From contig FR886226.1 in assembly GCA_000436475.1 (NCBI GenBank), forward strand, positions 1 through 39,433: DNA of 39,433 nt, given 5' to 3'. The notes beneath the pieces were generated by a model. The model saw only the letters and a program-made list of their open reading frames with translations, was not told the DNA's origin and did not search any database. Each line of letters opens with the position of its first letter. Positions within the stretch are counted from its first letter, which is position 1. The translations under genes were made by a program, and so were the position numbers. The stretch comes from Eubacterium sp. CAG:248 (GTDB taxonomy: Bacteria; Bacillota; Clostridia; Lachnospirales; Lachnospiraceae). Shown in pieces: positions 25,484 to 34,371 of the stretch.

Positions 25484-26335
25484 TTGATTATTATAATTGC
25501 TACAGCTATAGTGGGTGCTTTAGGAGGAAGCACATATGAGAAAAAGAAAATTTATAAAAATATTAATTCGAGTGTTATAGGAGATGGTAATGTAGTAAGT
25601 TTTAATAATGTAGATGAATTTATAAAAGATTATCAAAATACGATAGAAGATAATGGAAAATTGAATGATCAAAATACAGAGTATTATAAAAATTATGTTG
25701 AAATTAAAGAGCAAAATGAATTATTAAAAAATCAATTAAATGATAGAAGTTCTGTTGTTTATAGGAATCTTGGATTATATGTTGATAGTAGTAATATTTC
25801 AATCGTATCGGATAAATCACAAGCAGTTATTGATGGCAAGGAATATTATGCAAAAAGTGTAATTGAAGGAATAGTTGGAAACAATAAAACTATTACGACA
25901 GACGATAATTATATGTATATTGGGAAAAAAGTATCAGACAGAACAAGCTTGTTTTCAGATAAAATATGGGTTGTAGATAAGAAGAATTGTGATGTAAATG
26001 TTTCAAAGAAGGACTCCAGAGGAAATAATAGATCAAATGCTTTGCAATTGACCTATAATAATTCATATATAATATATAATACTGATAAAAAATATAATTA
26101 TATAAGCTTTATAATATCAATTGCAGATGGAAGTAGTAATACTAATAATGTGACGGTTTCTTTAAAGGATGAAAATGAAAATGTAATATATTCAACTGAA
26201 ATATCAAAATTAGATGAACCAATTAAAGTAACAGATGTAGCTATTAACAGTTGTTCAACTTTAAAGGTAGAGGCAACGACCGCAAATTATAATTTATGTT
26301 ATTGCTTGATTAGTGAAGCATATGTGTATAATTAA
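25484..26335 (+). CDS. Membrane-anchored NPCBM-like extracellular protein (frameshifted body)
   Basis: This frame of 283 codons lacks a good start: TTG 25484 has no ribosome-binding site, and the frame is open upstream into the A-rich tract. It encodes a transmembrane segment (LIIIIATAIVGALGG), a Gln/Asn-rich coiled-coil-like linker (about 35-85), a VIDGKEYYAKSVIEGIVG segment resembling stalk or copper-amine-oxidase N-terminal repeats, and a C-terminal beta-rich domain. That last part, with ISFIISIADG, VTVSLKDENENVIYST and LKVEATTANYNL, resembles the NPCBM/NEW2 carbohydrate-binding fold. It is probably anchored in the membrane facing outward. It is the only clear membrane protein in the window. 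The domain names are moderately confident. Confidence 0.65.
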   Translation: MIIIIATAIVGALGGSTYEKKKIYKNINSSVIGDGNVVSFNNVDEFIKDYQNTIEDNGKLNDQNTEYYKNYVEIKEQNELLKNQLNDRSSVVYRNLGLYVDSSNISIVSDKSQAVIDGKEYYAKSVIEGIVGNNKTITTDDNYMYIGKKVSDRTSLFSDKIWVVDKKNCDVNVSKKDSRGNNRSNALQLTYNNSYIIYNTDKKYNYISFIISIADGSSNTNNVTVSLKDENENVIYSTEISKLDEPIKVTDVAINSCSTLKVEATTANYNLCYCLISEAYVYN

Positions 26336-26568
26336 TTACAAAATATTTGATACAAAGTTGAAAATTGTATTGTAAATAGTGAACTTATGATTCGCATTTA
26401 GTGGAAATATATTTGATTATATTAATATTTATCTTTGAATTTGTAAGAAGTAATTCCAATAAAGCAAATTGGTGTACTTCCAATTGATAAGATTACATAT
26501 GGTAGAGCTAATGCACGAGGAATTGGATGCTTGTATCTGGTAAATGATGCTAAACTACGATATATGAG

Positions 26569-26658
26569 GTGAGAGCTGGTACGTATGATTATGTAATGGT
26601 TGGAAAATTTGAATTAAAAGAAGATAGTGTTGTTGTTGATTTAAAGAAAATTAATTAA
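26569..26658 (+). pseudogene. Possible 3' fragment of a lost gene
   Basis: The frame from GTG 26569 to TAA 26658 encodes 29 residues including AGTYDYVMVGKFELKEDSVV. The composition looks like a real beta-rich protein C-terminus. Upstream sequence is broken by stops in all three frames. I do not recognise the family. It could also be chance. Confidence 0.25.
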
Positions 26659-26692
26659 ATTTGAATAATACGCAGTTGAAAAACCTCTTATA

Positions 26693-26716
26693 CGGACGAG
26701 CGATATCGCTCGTCCG
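26693..26716. repeat. Perfect 24-base palindrome
   Basis: The 24 bases read identically on both strands, with GGACGAGCGA in the left arm and its complement in the right, and no loop. GC content is far above the local background. It lies between two convergent genes and has no following T run. It may be a cruciform-forming terminator, a recombination site or a mobile-element end. Confidence 0.7.
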
Positions 26717-26818
26717 CTCATATGATATCAGCTATCCGCTATTATGGCTGCCCACTTTTTAAGATTGTGCTGTGTTTCCAGCTCTTTAGCATTCAATAAT
26801 TATAACCCCCCAAAAAAA

Positions 26819-26863
26819 TTGTACTGGTTGTACGAATTGTACAATTTGTTAAAATCGTACAAC
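26819..26863. repeat. Cluster of TTGTAC motifs in inverted arrangement
   Basis: Four TTGTAC/GTACAA hexamers occur within 45 bases. GTTGTACGA (26827-26835) and TCGTACAAC (26855-26863) are perfect inverted copies, and AATTGTACAATT (26835-26846) between them is itself a perfect palindrome. The nested symmetry resembles operator DNA for a dimeric regulator or the end of a mobile element. No adjacent regulator gene was found. Confidence 0.5.
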
Positions 26864-26966
26864 TGGATTATTATGGTTATATCAAATTTTTCGGGGCGTT
26901 TGTAGGTACATAGGTTGGAGCGTTTACGTTTCACACACTCATTATTGCTAAATTAACAATAGATAT

Positions 26967-27935
26967 TTATTTTACCATGGTCATAAGCTTCTCATTAATA
27001 GAAATCAGAGATGATACTTTGCTTTTAAGTTCTCCATTTTCTTTAATAAGGTCGTCAACAATTGTTTCCAGAGTGTTATCGGACATAAGATTTTGTTGAA
27101 GCTGTTCAAGAAGCGAGTAATAGAAAGGTGTTTTTAAAGCGTAATCCCACCATAATTGTTCAATATCATAATGGCAGTTAGTATTATTCCAAGGTTTGTC
27201 ACCTGCAAAATGAATAATTTTGACAGAATTTTTAACATCATTATATGAATATTTTTGGTTATGGGCGATTCTTGCAAAAAGATTAAATTCTTTGTAGTCA
27301 TAGTCAATATATCCAGCTTTATATCCATGTACATAGTTAAGAATATCCTGGTCAGGAGCTTCCATTTCATAGTTCCATTTTTTTATGGCTTCCATATAAG
27401 TATTGAAATTATTTGTTTTTCGGATCTGAGCAACATTAAAAAGCATAACACCTGCGTTAAAATAGCGAAAACCTTGGGCGAGCATATCGTGGAACATTTC
27501 AATTTGCTTTGAACCGAAAGTATCTAATGTACGTTTTCCATTACTGTCATCGGCGGCAATGACATCATCACCAGCAAAATCAATGTGGTAAAATTCTTCA
27601 ATGGAGCCATTTATTATTAAATCAACATCAAGATACATTAGACGATCTACGCTTTCAGGGAGTATATCCATTAACATAAGTCTATAATAAGTTTCAATGC
27701 TCCATTGTGTATTTCTTGGAAGCCTGTCATCAAAATCAGATTTGTTTATTTCAACTGAAATTATTGTAATATCATATTTTGATAAAGAATTTTTAATAAT
27801 GTCAATATCCTGCGTTGTAAGTTCACTGTGCAGAAGATAGGCATCAATATGTTCATTGTTATTTTCACATAATGAACATAGCATAACGACTGTATATTCA
27901 AGATACTTTCTGTTTAGTGCAGTTGCAATATTCAT
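26967..27935 (-). CDS. GT8 glycosyltransferase
   Basis: Family 8 glycosyltransferase of 322 aa, a paralogue of the one encoded at 21929. Motifs are NIATALNRKYLEYTVVML, SIETYYRLMLMDILP, YLDVDLII (DVD 103-105), FRYFNAGVMLFN, APDQDILNYV and HFAGDKPW near the C-terminus. The last 45 residues add a coiled-coil-like tail (DDLIKENGELKSKVSSL). AAGGAG lies upstream of the ATG on the minus strand. It is transcribed away from the CgeB-type gene at 28360, with which it shares a 424-base divergent region. Its 3' side faces the palindrome-containing intergenic patch. Confidence 0.9.
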   Translation of the reverse strand: MNIATALNRKYLEYTVVMLCSLCENNNEHIDAYLLHSELTTQDIDIIKNSLSKYDITIISVEINKSDFDDRLPRNTQWSIETYYRLMLMDILPESVDRLMYLDVDLIINGSIEEFYHIDFAGDDVIAADDSNGKRTLDTFGSKQIEMFHDMLAQGFRYFNAGVMLFNVAQIRKTNNFNTYMEAIKKWNYEMEAPDQDILNYVHGYKAGYIDYDYKEFNLFARIAHNQKYSYNDVKNSVKIIHFAGDKPWNNTNCHYDIEQLWWDYALKTPFYYSLLEQLQQNLMSDNTLETIVDDLIKENGELKSKVSSLISINEKLMTMVK

Positions 27936-28359
27936 AATTTAATCTCCTTACTAGAATTTTTATTAATCTGGACGATTGAGGAACACACAAAGTCATATAA
28001 ACATAAAAAAATTGTTTATAATTGAAAGAAATAACTCCTTAACGAATATGGTGTAATAAAATTATATAAAAACCAACATATACCGAAGAAAAAAGTTATT
28101 TATACTATTATGATACCATATAAATTGCTTTCATTGACAGATAATTTTCATATTTGAAAAATGAGAACGAAAACCTAAGTTTCGTTCTTTAATATAAATA
28201 ATAGTGATATTGATTAATATATTCTTAAATCAGTTAGGTGAGAGATATTTAGTTATTCCACTCAAGGATGAATTAGAATTAAGAGGAATGTAGTTGCTAT
28301 ATAATGAGAATAGTTTATAATTAAATTATTACACTATTGATTATTAGAAAGGATTACCT
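27936..28359. other. Divergent intergenic region
   Basis: These 424 bases lie between the divergent GT8 and CgeB-type genes. They contain no gene. They hold a TTGACA box at 28134-28139 with a weak -10 (AAAAAT at 28157-28162), followed at once by a 9-bp hairpin (28164-28188). AAAGGA shortly before 28360 is the ribosome-binding site of the plus-strand gene. The rest is AT-rich sequence without recognisable elements. Confidence 0.55.
28164..28188 (+). terminator. Hairpin with short T run in divergent region
   Basis: Arms 28164-28172 and 28180-28188 are perfect 9-base complements around a 7-base loop, followed by TT and an AT-rich stretch and preceded by an A-rich stretch. The shape resembles a bidirectional terminator. 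It lies upstream of two divergent genes, so it could be an attenuator in the leader of the gene at 28360 or the relic of a lost gene's end. Confidence 0.4.
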
Positions 28360-29532
28360 ATGCGTTTCGTACTATTTTACTCCACTGTAGAATCCTTCAA
28401 CTATTTTACGGATAGAATTGTAGAAGAATTAATAAAAAGAAATCACGAGTGCTTTATATTAGATTTAACTAACAGCACGCAGGATGAGAGTCATTCCTTT
28501 AAGGCATTTACGGAGTTCCTTTCGGTAAGAGCAGATGCGGCTATAGGATTTGATGGAATAGGCTTAAAAGACGATATGTTTATAGAGCTGTGGGATTCTA
28601 TGGATACGGTAGCACTTAATATTTTGATGGATCACCCATTGAGATTTCATCCGACTATGCAGAAGCATCCAAGAAATTATGTGCAGTTCTGCTGTGATGA
28701 TAATCACGTTGATTATGTTAAGAAATATTTTGGTGGTACTGTAGGCAGAGTAGAATTTATGCCACACGCGGGTACTTATAATGGAAAGTTAAATCTTGAA
28801 GGTTATGATAAACGTCCATATGATGTGTTATTTTCTGGGACATATTACAGACCACAGGGCTATCTGGAACAGATTGATAATACATTTAAAGATAATGAAC
28901 TGCTTAGGATATTTTATCACAATCTTGCTGGGTATATGATTGACAATAATAGTATAACAACGGAGCAGGCGGTGCTTGATGTTATTGATATGATGGAGCT
29001 TTCATTAGCACAGGAGCAGGTTAAGCAGTTGTTTAGATTTTCTGAACCTATAGACTGGATGGCGAGAATGTATTACAGGGAGAAGATTATTTCAATAATA
29101 GCCGAAGAAGGAATTGATATATGGCTCTTAGGAAGAGGCTGGGAAAATCACCCTTCTGCTAATTTAAGCAATGTGCATATTATTAATGACCGTGTTCCAT
29201 TTGCGAGGACACTTCCAGTTATGTCAGAGGCAAAGATTAATCTTAATGTTATGCCGTGGTTTAAGGCGGGTACTCACGATAGAATATTTAATATCCTGCT
29301 GTCAGGTTCTTTACCATTGACGGATTCAAGTGAGTGGCTTAAGAAGCATTTTAAAGATAAACAAGATATTATTTACTATAATCTTAATTCGTGTGAAGAA
29401 ATACCTCAGTTAATAAAGTATTATCTGGATAATTCGGATGAAGCGAAAGTGATAATTCAGAATGGTTTCGATATTGTGGCAGACAATTACGTGTGGAGTA
29501 ATATTGTGGAACAGCTGATAAGAAATGTGTGA
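28360..29532 (+). CDS. CgeB-type glycosyltransferase (class B)
   Basis: GT-B type glycosyltransferase of 390 aa, soluble, closely related to the one encoded at 22861. It has AAIGFDGIGL, ALNILMDHPLRFHP, CCDDNHVDYVKKYFGG, FMPHAG and YDVLFSGT in the first half. The donor-binding half has IWLLGRGWENHP, INLNVMPWFKAGTHDRIFNILLSG, LTDSSEWLKKHF and a YYNLNSCEEIPQLI segment. AAAGGA precedes the ATG. The next gene begins 34 bases downstream. A 22-23-base match to its interior (around 29080) is found in the spacer at about 24045, hinting at a lost relative there. Confidence 0.87.
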   Translation: MRFVLFYSTVESFNYFTDRIVEELIKRNHECFILDLTNSTQDESHSFKAFTEFLSVRADAAIGFDGIGLKDDMFIELWDSMDTVALNILMDHPLRFHPTMQKHPRNYVQFCCDDNHVDYVKKYFGGTVGRVEFMPHAGTYNGKLNLEGYDKRPYDVLFSGTYYRPQGYLEQIDNTFKDNELLRIFYHNLAGYMIDNNSITTEQAVLDVIDMMELSLAQEQVKQLFRFSEPIDWMARMYYREKIISIIAEEGIDIWLLGRGWENHPSANLSNVHIINDRVPFARTLPVMSEAKINLNVMPWFKAGTHDRIFNILLSGSLPLTDSSEWLKKHFKDKQDIIYYNLNSCEEIPQLIKYYLDNSDEAKVIIQNGFDIVADNYVWSNIVEQLIRNV

Positions 29533-29566
29533 ACTATATTCTGTGTTGGAGAGGAGGGCATAGATA

Positions 29567-31162
29567 ATGGGAATATATCTAAATCCTGAAAATGATGAAT
29601 ACAAAAGGGCAATAAATTCAGAGATATATGTTGACAAAACAGAATTGATTGCAGTTACAAATCGTAAATTGAATACAGAACATCAGAATATATGTGTAAG
29701 CCGCCCTCGCAGATTTGGTAAATCTATGGCTGCCAATATGCTGGTAGCATATTATTGTAAAAATGTTGATTCCAGAGATATATTTAGTGGATTTAAGATT
29801 GCAAATGATGAAACATTTGAAAAACATCTTAATAAATACAATGTAATTCACATTAATATGATTGATTTCCTTAGCAGGGCAGATTCGGTGGATGATTTGA
29901 TAGATTATCTGCAAAGAAGATTATTGTGGGATATTAAGAAGGAATATTCAGATGTAGACTGTTTCGACTGGAATGATCTTGTTGATGTTCTAGAAACTGT
30001 ATATAGTGAAAAGAAACTGCCATTTGTTATAATCATAGATGAATGGGATTGTATATTCAGAAAATATCCGGATAATGTCGAGGAACAGAAGAAATATCTG
30101 GACTTTTTAAGATTTTTTATAAAAGGTAAATCGTATGTTGCATTAGCATATATGACAGGTATTCTTCCTATTAAGAAATATGGGGAACATTCTGCTTTGA
30201 ATATGTTTGATGAGTATTCAATGACTAATCAGAGGGAACTTGCAGAGTTTACTGGATTTACTGAAGAAGAGGTTAAAGAATTATGTGTCCAGTATGATAT
30301 GCCATATGAAAAAATGAAACAATGGTATGATGGATACGAACTTAAAGGTGTGCAGATATATAACCCAAGGTCGGTTGTTATGTCGCTTCTTGGGCGTGAT
30401 TTCGACAGTTATTGGACTAAGACTGAGACTTATGAAGCACTGAAGAAATATATACAGCTTGATATGTATAATCTTAAGTCGCTTGTAACAAGGCTTATAG
30501 CAGGAGAGAGTGTTCCTGTTAATCCTGATAAATTTCAAAATGATATGACCACGCTTGAGAGTTCTGATGATGTGTTAACATTACTTGTACATCTTGGATA
30601 TCTGACTTATGACTTTGATAATAAGAAGGTGGCAATACCTAATCAGGAGGTGCAGAAGGAATTCATCAATTGTATTGAAGATGGAGGCTGGGAGCCTGTT
30701 ATGGATGCGATTAGAAGCTCGGACGAGTTACTGTATGCTACGTTACAGGGTGATGAGGAGAAGGTTTCATCAATGATAGAACAGGCACATCAGGAAAATA
30801 CATCAATTTTAAAATATAATGATGAAAATGCACTTGCCTGTGTTATATCACTTGCATATTATTCTGCTAAAAAGGATTATTCAATCTATCGTGAACTTGC
30901 AGGTGGCAAGGGATATGCAGATATGGTTTTTGTCCCAAGGAATAATGTTAGTAAACCGGCAATAGTAGTAGAGCTGAAATGGAATAAATCTGTCAGTGCA
31001 GCTATAGAGCAGATTAAGGAAAAACAGTATGTACAGAGCCTTAAGGGGTATTCGGGAGAAGTTGTTCTTGTTGGAATTAATTATGCTGTTGGTAAAGAGG
31101 ATAATGGAGGGTTTAAGAAGCATAAGTGTGGAATTGAGAGGATAAGAAAGCTGGAGGCATAG
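29567..31162 (+). CDS. AAA-ATPase-like / PD-(D/E)XK nuclease-like protein
   Basis: Protein of 531 aa from the widespread AAA-ATPase_like plus PDDEXK_9 (DUF1703-type) family. The N-terminal ATPase domain has the conserved start GIYLNPENDEYKRA and YVDKTELI, the Walker A-like RPRRFGKS (46-53) and the Walker B FVIIIDEWD (153-161). The C-terminal domain has a PD-(D/E)XK nuclease-like core, GKGYADMVFVP with D452 and VVELKW with E469 and K471. The cellular role of this family is not established. It is often present in several copies, which fits the truncated copy at 25016. It is not an obvious glycosylation gene and may be a passenger. A terminator hairpin overlaps its stop codon. Confidence 0.88.
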   Translation: MGIYLNPENDEYKRAINSEIYVDKTELIAVTNRKLNTEHQNICVSRPRRFGKSMAANMLVAYYCKNVDSRDIFSGFKIANDETFEKHLNKYNVIHINMIDFLSRADSVDDLIDYLQRRLLWDIKKEYSDVDCFDWNDLVDVLETVYSEKKLPFVIIIDEWDCIFRKYPDNVEEQKKYLDFLRFFIKGKSYVALAYMTGILPIKKYGEHSALNMFDEYSMTNQRELAEFTGFTEEEVKELCVQYDMPYEKMKQWYDGYELKGVQIYNPRSVVMSLLGRDFDSYWTKTETYEALKKYIQLDMYNLKSLVTRLIAGESVPVNPDKFQNDMTTLESSDDVLTLLVHLGYLTYDFDNKKVAIPNQEVQKEFINCIEDGGWEPVMDAIRSSDELLYATLQGDEEKVSSMIEQAHQENTSILKYNDENALACVISLAYYSAKKDYSIYRELAGGKGYADMVFVPRNNVSKPAIVVELKWNKSVSAAIEQIKEKQYVQSLKGYSGEVVLVGINYAVGKEDNGGFKKHKCGIERIRKLEA

Positions 31163-31175
31163 CCTCCAGTTTTTA
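31151..31175 (+). terminator. Rho-independent terminator
   Basis: CTGGAGGC (31151-31158) pairs perfectly with GCCTCCAG (31162-31169) around a 3-base loop and is followed by five T residues and TATTATTT. The stop codon TAG of the AAA-ATPase-like gene lies in the loop and right arm. The convergent minus-strand gene ends at 31176, so the hairpin may serve both. Confidence 0.88.
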
Positions 31176-32354
31176 TTATTTAAGCCCAAACGCAATCTCC
31201 AGCATCTGAGTAAGCCTGATATCATAAGTATGGTACTTTTTAACTTTTTCAAAGCCATTATGTGCTATTTCCTTGCGTTCTTTATCGTGTAAAAGGTAGT
31301 ATTCACATTTGCTTATTAAGTCATCAAGGCTTGTATAGGCTTCCAGGTCTTCACCAATATTAAAATGTTCTGGCAGTTCAGCCTGATAGTTAGTTATAAG
31401 AAAGCCTTCACAGCCAAGTACGTCAAATATGCGAAGGGACAGGCCGCTTCTTATTGATTTGGCGGTTAAGTTAAGGTTGATTTTACTCTGGTTAAAGATT
31501 ATAGGCATTTCAGTGTTAGTCTTGGCAAAGCCGCGGTTGTGAATTAGTGGCATTGAAGATGTATCACTGCCTGTATACAAGTCTACATTGAAGCGTTCAG
31601 ATAAGGCTTTTAAATAGCGCAGACGCTCCTGTTCGGCAACCTTTACGCTTATAATATGCTGTGCAATTACGGCTTTGGTGTCAACTTTCATACTGCTTGG
31701 AAAATTGGTTAATTCAGGACGAGCCTTTGTAAATGAATCTATAAGTTCTGGAGTTACACATTCCTCAATAAAATTATATCCATACACAAGAAGCTGTGCT
31801 TCTATAAGACCATCGACATAGCCACGCATTTTTTCAGGAAGAGTAATCTTGTTATACAGACATTTTTCGGAATATAAAGAGCCGATAAATGATATATCTG
31901 ATGAAAATCTGGCTCTGTCAGCAGCACTTGCCATAGTTGCAGTAGCATAATTGTCACGCACGTTAGTGGCAAGCGGAATATGAAATATTCCGTCAGGGTT
32001 GATGTGGTGGAAATCGTTGTACAACTGTCTGTCGAATAAGAATACCTTATTGCAGGGATTAGCTAATGAAGTTGAGAATAATTCAAGTACAGGGCTGTCC
32101 ACGATAAGGCACAGATACGGAATACCCCATATATTACATACATCAGATACTGAAGGAAAAAAGTTAATTGAGAATATAAAAGAATAAGTGTCCTGCTTTA
32201 AAAGCTCGTTAAGCCCCTTAATGCAGTCTGATGGAAGAAGCTGTTTGTTGTATACTTCTCTTGTATCTTCTGTTATATTGAAACCTAGGTGTTTAAAGGA
32301 AGCGATAATGTCGGGTTCGCATATACTTCCATATCTATAAAAAAGTATGTTCAT
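31176..32354 (-). CDS. CgeB-type glycosyltransferase (class A)
   Basis: GT-B type glycosyltransferase of about 392 aa. It has MNILFYRYGS, IFSINFFPSVSDVC, YLCLIVDSPVLELFS, NKVFLFDRQLY and SDISFIGSLYSE in the first half, then KINLNLTAKSIRSGLSLRIFDVLGCEGFLITNYQ and YYLLHDKERKEIAHNG in the C-terminal part. It belongs with those encoded at 52, 34372 and 35910. On the minus strand AAAGGAG lies 4-5 bases before the codon at 32354, so I prefer that start over one five codons upstream (32369). The last residue is next to the terminator of the convergent AAA-ATPase-like gene. Confidence 0.87.
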   Translation of the reverse strand: MNILFYRYGSICEPDIIASFKHLGFNITEDTREVYNKQLLPSDCIKGLNELLKQDTYSFIFSINFFPSVSDVCNIWGIPYLCLIVDSPVLELFSTSLANPCNKVFLFDRQLYNDFHHINPDGIFHIPLATNVRDNYATATMASAADRARFSSDISFIGSLYSEKCLYNKITLPEKMRGYVDGLIEAQLLVYGYNFIEECVTPELIDSFTKARPELTNFPSSMKVDTKAVIAQHIISVKVAEQERLRYLKALSERFNVDLYTGSDTSSMPLIHNRGFAKTNTEMPIIFNQSKINLNLTAKSIRSGLSLRIFDVLGCEGFLITNYQAELPEHFNIGEDLEAYTSLDDLISKCEYYLLHDKERKEIAHNGFEKVKKYHTYDIRLTQMLEIAFGLK

Positions 32355-32502
32355 AATTCTCCTTTGCATATATACTATATAAGTAATTGAGAATTATATT
32401 TTATCATAAACAAAGACGTGTTGCCAGTAAGAAAGCGTAAAGCAGCTGGCGAAGTTATATACATAAATATAAGAATTCTTATAGGAAAGATAAGAAAGTG
32501 AG

Positions 32503-34356
32503 ATGGATAATATGGAAAACAGCAGTTATCACAATGATATAATTAAAGGGTTTGATTTTAATAGAGAGGATTTTAAAAGTCCGGCTAAAAGAAATCTTAT
32601 GATTGGGGCAGAAGAGGCAGATTATGTGATACTGGCTGATGAAAATGTAACAAGTGAGGAAGAGATAAGACAGATAATCACGGAAAATGATTTCCTGCTG
32701 GATTATGGTATGGCTATATTTGGAGAAAATGTGCAAGACGGAGAAATAGATTTTAATAACATAATTGATTATTTTAAAATGAATGTATATGGTGTGGTCA
32801 TTAAGAAAAGCATACTCGTGTATACAGGCTGTTATAATGAAGAATTAACGGCTGGCATAGATTATGAGCTTGCGGTAAGAGTGGCATATTATGCAGAAAA
32901 GTATAATTACAATGGAATATATGGCGTGCTGTGTTCAAGCGAAGAGAACTTATTTTCACAGGAAGCAGGCTCATCAGACATACAGGAAGCAGATAATGCA
33001 GCGGGTTCATCAGACGTACAGGAAGCGTATAATGTGACAGGCATATCAGATGAACATACAGCTGCCCAATTCCTTACATATGCTTATGTTTTAAAGCTTT
33101 ATATGAAAGAATTGACACACAAAGGACTGCTTGAAAATGCAATATATGCAATGAAGGCATATGCTGACAGTAAAGGGTGTGCAGATTTATACAACGGACA
33201 GTTATTGGAAATACTTAATAATGATGAGCTGTTTGCAAAGATTAAGATTAATACAGCACCATTTTATGTAATTATGGGCGATAATACGTGCCATGGAGTA
33301 TTAAGAAGATTTGCAGGTGATATAACCAAGTCTCTTATCAAAAAAGGACAGGCTGTAATAACATCTGATGGAAGTTATGGAATGACTGTAAATCTATCTG
33401 ATATTGAGGATAATTCATTAAAGGGTTTTATAGGTTTTCAGTCTATTGTGTTATTTAAAGACTATTTTAGAAAGATGAAATGTCCTAAGTACATTTTCTG
33501 GTTTGATAATCCAATGTATTTTGGAAATCTGTTTGAAGGAATAGATGATAAATATTATCTTTTGTGCCAGGATAGATATTATGCTGAATTTATAGAGGAG
33601 CATTTTGGCGCGGTCAATGCTTTGCAGCTTCCGCCGGCAGGAGAAGATGCTGGATGGGCGGCTAATAAGGACAGACCATTTGATATAGTGTTTATCGGGG
33701 CGTGTAATTATGTAGATGAGAGTGTTATTAAAGATGAGTTTCAAAAAGAATATTATGAGTATATGAAAGCACATCCTAATATAACATTTGAACAGGGGCT
33801 TAAAGAGCTTCTTGTATACAAAGATTTTAATATTGATGAGCAAAAGTTTCTTTCACTGCTTGATTCTTTGCAGGATGTATGCCGCAATATAGTTAATTAC
33901 TATAGGACGAAGGTGCTTGAGACACTTTTGGCAGCAGGTATTAAGATTGATGTATTTGGAGATACCTGGGACAGATATTCGGGACTTGGCAAAGATAATC
34001 TCATAAAGCATGATGCTGTAAATGTAGATGAGTCCCTTGAAATATGGGGCAGATCTAAGATAGGACTTAATGTGATGACCTGGCATAAGGCAGGAATGAC
34101 GGAAAGAATAGCTAATATATGCCTGTCTGGTGCGGTATGCTTAAGTGAGAGAACAGAATATCTGGATAGAGAATTTAACAATTATGAGGATATTGTTACG
34201 TTTAATCTTGAACATCTTGAAAAGCTGCCAGATGTAGTAAGAGAATTACTTGCAAATGACAGCTTAAGAGAGAGTATAGCACAGAACGCATATATAAAAG
34301 CCTCTAAAGAACATATTTGGGATAATAGGGCAGAGAGTATCTTAAGAGGCTTATAA
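32503..34356 (+). CDS. CgeB-type glycosyltransferase with long N-terminal extension
   Basis: At 617 aa this is the largest protein in the window. Residues about 1-250 are an extension: a segment resembling the second half of a GT2 domain without a complete catalytic site (ADYVILADENVT, FLLDYGMAIFG, YGVVIKKSIL), then a 12-residue tandem repeat (155-178) and a helical part. Residues about 255-617 are a CgeB class B domain with CPKYIFWFDNPMYF, FDIVFIGACN, IDVFGDTWDRYSG, GLNVMTWHKAGMTERIANICLSG and YLDREFNNYEDIVTFNLE. Two ATGs (32503 and 32512) are possible starts; neither has a clear ribosome-binding site. Substrate unknown. Confidence 0.8.
   Translation: MDNMENSSYHNDIIKGFDFNREDFKSPAKRNLMIGAEEADYVILADENVTSEEEIRQIITENDFLLDYGMAIFGENVQDGEIDFNNIIDYFKMNVYGVVIKKSILVYTGCYNEELTAGIDYELAVRVAYYAEKYNYNGIYGVLCSSEENLFSQEAGSSDIQEADNAAGSSDVQEAYNVTGISDEHTAAQFLTYAYVLKLYMKELTHKGLLENAIYAMKAYADSKGCADLYNGQLLEILNNDELFAKIKINTAPFYVIMGDNTCHGVLRRFAGDITKSLIKKGQAVITSDGSYGMTVNLSDIEDNSLKGFIGFQSIVLFKDYFRKMKCPKYIFWFDNPMYFGNLFEGIDDKYYLLCQDRYYAEFIEEHFGAVNALQLPPAGEDAGWAANKDRPFDIVFIGACNYVDESVIKDEFQKEYYEYMKAHPNITFEQGLKELLVYKDFNIDEQKFLSLLDSLQDVCRNIVNYYRTKVLETLLAAGIKIDVFGDTWDRYSGLGKDNLIKHDAVNVDESLEIWGRSKIGLNVMTWHKAGMTERIANICLSGAVCLSERTEYLDREFNNYEDIVTFNLEHLEKLPDVVRELLANDSLRESIAQNAYIKASKEHIWDNRAESILRGL
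32965..33054 (+). repeat. In-frame 36-base tandem repeat (2.5 copies)
   Basis: Two full 36-base units (32965-33000 and 33001-33036) encode AGSSDIQEADNA and AGSSDVQEAYNV. A partial third unit (33037-33054) encodes TGISDE. The repeat lies in a linker of the large CgeB-type protein. The units keep the frame, so copy-number change would alter linker length without breaking the gene. Confidence 0.8.
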
Positions 34357-34371
34357 ATTACAATTATGATA

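Larger units (their letters stand above)
26336..26966. other. Intergenic region with palindromes and a gene fragment
   Basis: This stretch of 631 bases between two convergent genes has no intact gene. It holds a short coding-like remnant (26569-26658), a perfect 24-base palindrome (26693-26716) with higher GC than its surroundings, a C6A7 run at 26806-26818, and a cluster of TTGTAC/GTACAA motifs (about 26819-26863). The mixture suggests a decayed accessory insertion. No transposase remnant was recognised. Confidence 0.6.

Noticed and set aside
26693..26716. Palindrome as a classical rho-independent terminator
   Set aside because: No T run follows on either strand and there is no loop, so I list it as a palindrome of unknown role.
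29567..31162. Restriction-modification or abortive-infection system
   Set aside because: The ATPase plus nuclease-like fold is suggestive, but there is no methylase, toxin partner or defence neighbour, and the family is common as isolated copies of unknown role.
30881..31258. 125-codon minus-strand frame over the AAA-ATPase-like gene's end
   Set aside because: It overlaps a terminator and two well-supported genes, and its composition is that of a shadow frame.
33451..33843. 130-codon minus-strand frame inside the large CgeB-type gene
   Set aside because: Entirely antisense to conserved coding sequence; Ile/Lys/Phe-rich with no ribosome-binding site or motifs.
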